Below, one piece after another: positions 62,692 to 64,000 of a stretch of 64,000 bases of DNA. The first letter of the stretch is position 1. Every line of letters begins with the position of its first letter. The stretch comes from Petrolisthes cinctipes (Eukaryota > Arthropoda > Malacostraca > Decapoda > Porcellanidae): positions 62,001 to 126,000 of the forward strand of contig JAWQEG010000739.1 of assembly GCA_033782935.1 (NCBI GenBank), written 5' to 3'. Under the pieces are notes generated by a model that saw nothing but the letters and a program-made list of their open reading frames with translations, searched no databases and was not told the origin of the DNA. Both the position numbers and the translations under genes were made by a program.

Positions 62692-63039
62692 TTAATATTT
62701 AACCAGAAGTGGTTTAACCAGTGGTTCTGTGGTGGGGATATCATTAAGGTCTTCGGATGTAAAAACTGAGGCAAAAAAAGTGTTGAGGGCATTGCTCATT
62801 TGGAGTTCGTCATCAGTGTATTCCCCGTTTTCGTTAACTAGTGGCCCAATAGATGAGGTAACTACTTTCTTTTGTCGGATGTAACTGTAAAATTCTTTTG
62901 GGTTTGCCTTACTTTGATTTGCAATATGTAACTCTAGGGCCCTTTTGCTTTGCTTGATTAGTTTCTTGGCTTTGCGTCGTAGATCTATAAACTTTACTCG
63001 TTCGTCATTATTATTTGAGAATTTTAGTCTGTCATACAC
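62692..63039 (-). pseudogene. CR1-like LINE linker region
   Basis: Reads DLRRKAKKLIKQSKRALELH, NPKEFYSYIRQKK and TSSIGPLVNENGEYTDDELQ, then MSNALNTFFASVFTSED. This is the N-x-x-F-x-x-V-F stretch just before RT in CR1-like LINEs. It stops shortly after, where RT should begin. Confidence 0.85.
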
Positions 63040-64000
63040 AGTTTTTTTTTCGCAAGTAGACAGTCTGCAATATCTTTACTCCACCATTTTGGTTTATAGC
63101 TGGTCAATGTACGTCGTTTTTTGGTTGGTATGCACTCCTTAACTACATTTTGGTAGGTGGTTGTAAAACTTCCCCATGCCTTGTTTATATCATTAGTGGT
63201 GAGCAAAGAGTTCCAATCGATATCCTTAATTAGTGTTTTGAGTTTACAAAAATGAGCTCTTTTGTAATTTAAGACTTTCTCATTGCTGTTGTTTGGTTTG
63301 CTAGTGTTTATCTTTATATTGAATGTAATACTACGGTGGTCACTGTTACTGAACTCCTCACCCACATCCAGGTCCTCAATCAAATCCTCTTTCGTTGCAA
63401 GTACAAGGTCGAGTACGTTATTGCCACGGGTTGGAGATTCGACAAATTGATATAGTGGACTCTCTTGTAGGTTGGCATAAAGTTCGTGTCCTGAATGTGA
63501 AGTTAGGGTGTCGCCCTATTTCGACACTGGGAGATTGATATCCCCCAAAATTACGGCGTCGTGCTAGTTATATGTTTCTGCAATTTGTTCGTATATGTCT
63601 CGATCGGTTAGCACTGGCTGAGCTGGAGGACGGTATATTAGAGCTAGTATTATTTTTGCACCATAAGCATCTTTTAGAAGTACATAGGATATGTCAACGT
63701 TATCAATTTGTGGCTGCAATATCAAAATTGGGTTAAGTTTTTCTTTAATGTACAGTAACACGCCACCTCCATTCTTATCATTTCGAATGATTAATAGCCG
63801 GGAAGTGTATATTCTGCCAGGAAGTCTCTATCTTCTGTATTTAACCAAGATTCTGTAATACCAACTATGTCGTAACATTCTGTTAACACGATTTCTTCTT
63901 GGTCTGAGAACTTGTTACGGATGCTTCGTGCATTTGCATAGAAAACTTTAATACTCCGATATTTTCATGATGCTGTGTTAGTGATGGATGAATTACCGTT
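63040..64000 (-). pseudogene. CR1-like LINE endonuclease
   Basis: Minus strand: LLYIKEKLNPILILQPQIDN, ILALIYRPPAQPV, then after a stop AVILGDINLP (the G-D-F-N motif with Ile), LDLVLAT and FSNSDHRSITFNI, the SDH catalytic block. Then PKWWSKDIADCLLAKKKLC, the start of the linker. Stops near 63024, 63500 and 63564 show decay. Confidence 0.85.

Larger units (their letters stand above)
62440..64000 (-). mobile_element. CR1-like LINE, internally deleted, minus strand
   Basis: Read on the minus strand from 64000: endonuclease, linker up to about 62690, then straight into a LINE 3' end (62640-62440) with GGCGCCTAATATTAATCAAT and an AATC tail. The RT is missing. The 5' end is outside the window. Confidence 0.75.

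Overview
Raw genomic DNA of an animal, with spliceosomal introns and almost wall-to-wall transposable elements. The best single clue to the host is two copies of a DIRS tyrosine-recombinase retrotransposon, together with piggyBac, P-type (THAP), hAT, Tigger, mariner and Harbinger-like DNA elements, several LINE lineages, a short run of the arthropod telomere unit CCTAA and many microsatellites. This suggests an arthropod, most plausibly a decapod crustacean. That is an inference; no taxonomic marker gene is present. There is no rRNA, CRISPR, plasmid or prokaryotic operon.

Layout. 1-14.5 kb: a decayed Ty3/gypsy element on the minus strand (gag, protease, RT), broken by a 2.57-kb long-inverted-repeat element (217-2787) and by an I-like LINE (about 5.58-11.95 kb). 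The LINE itself holds a Harbinger-like element (6485-8407) and a Tigger-like element (10526-11737). A hAT remnant (12543-13583) follows. 14.4-20.5 kb: a second gypsy integrase, split by a 5.28-kb element with TA duplication (14992-20275) that carries exon-like coding pieces. 20.5-21.2 kb: a mariner-type fragment. 21228-28663: DIRS copy 1. 28666-29197: a solo LTR. 29.2-30.2 kb: RTE-like LINE 3' half. 30240-33743: a complete piggyBac element with an uninterrupted transposase frame. 33.8-34.4 kb: a tRNA-type SINE and a MITE.

34.9-51.2 kb: the one recognisable host gene, a peroxisomal sarcosine/pipecolate oxidase (PIPOX-like) on the minus strand. Seven exons in matching phase end in the peroxisome signal SKL. 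Its introns hold DIRS copy 2 (37596-44831), LINE fragments, a small membrane-protein reading frame (46381-46539) and a LINE broken by a solo LTR. One TGG-to-TAG change in the conserved GPW motif makes the allele look broken, or is a sequence error. 51694-55167: a P-type element with a THAP domain and an 8-bp target duplication. 55.6-61.3 kb: a nearly full-length I-like LINE. 61.7-62.2 kb: a long-TIR MITE. 62.4-64 kb: a CR1-like LINE on the minus strand that has lost its RT.

Most insertions were dated and bounded by the same logic: removing the element and one copy of its target duplication rejoins the reading frame of the element it landed in. The two DIRS copies are the most informative part. 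Both carry four GT-AG introns whose removal joins the ORFs in frame, and each copy's left repeat, internal complementary region and right repeat share that copy's private variants.
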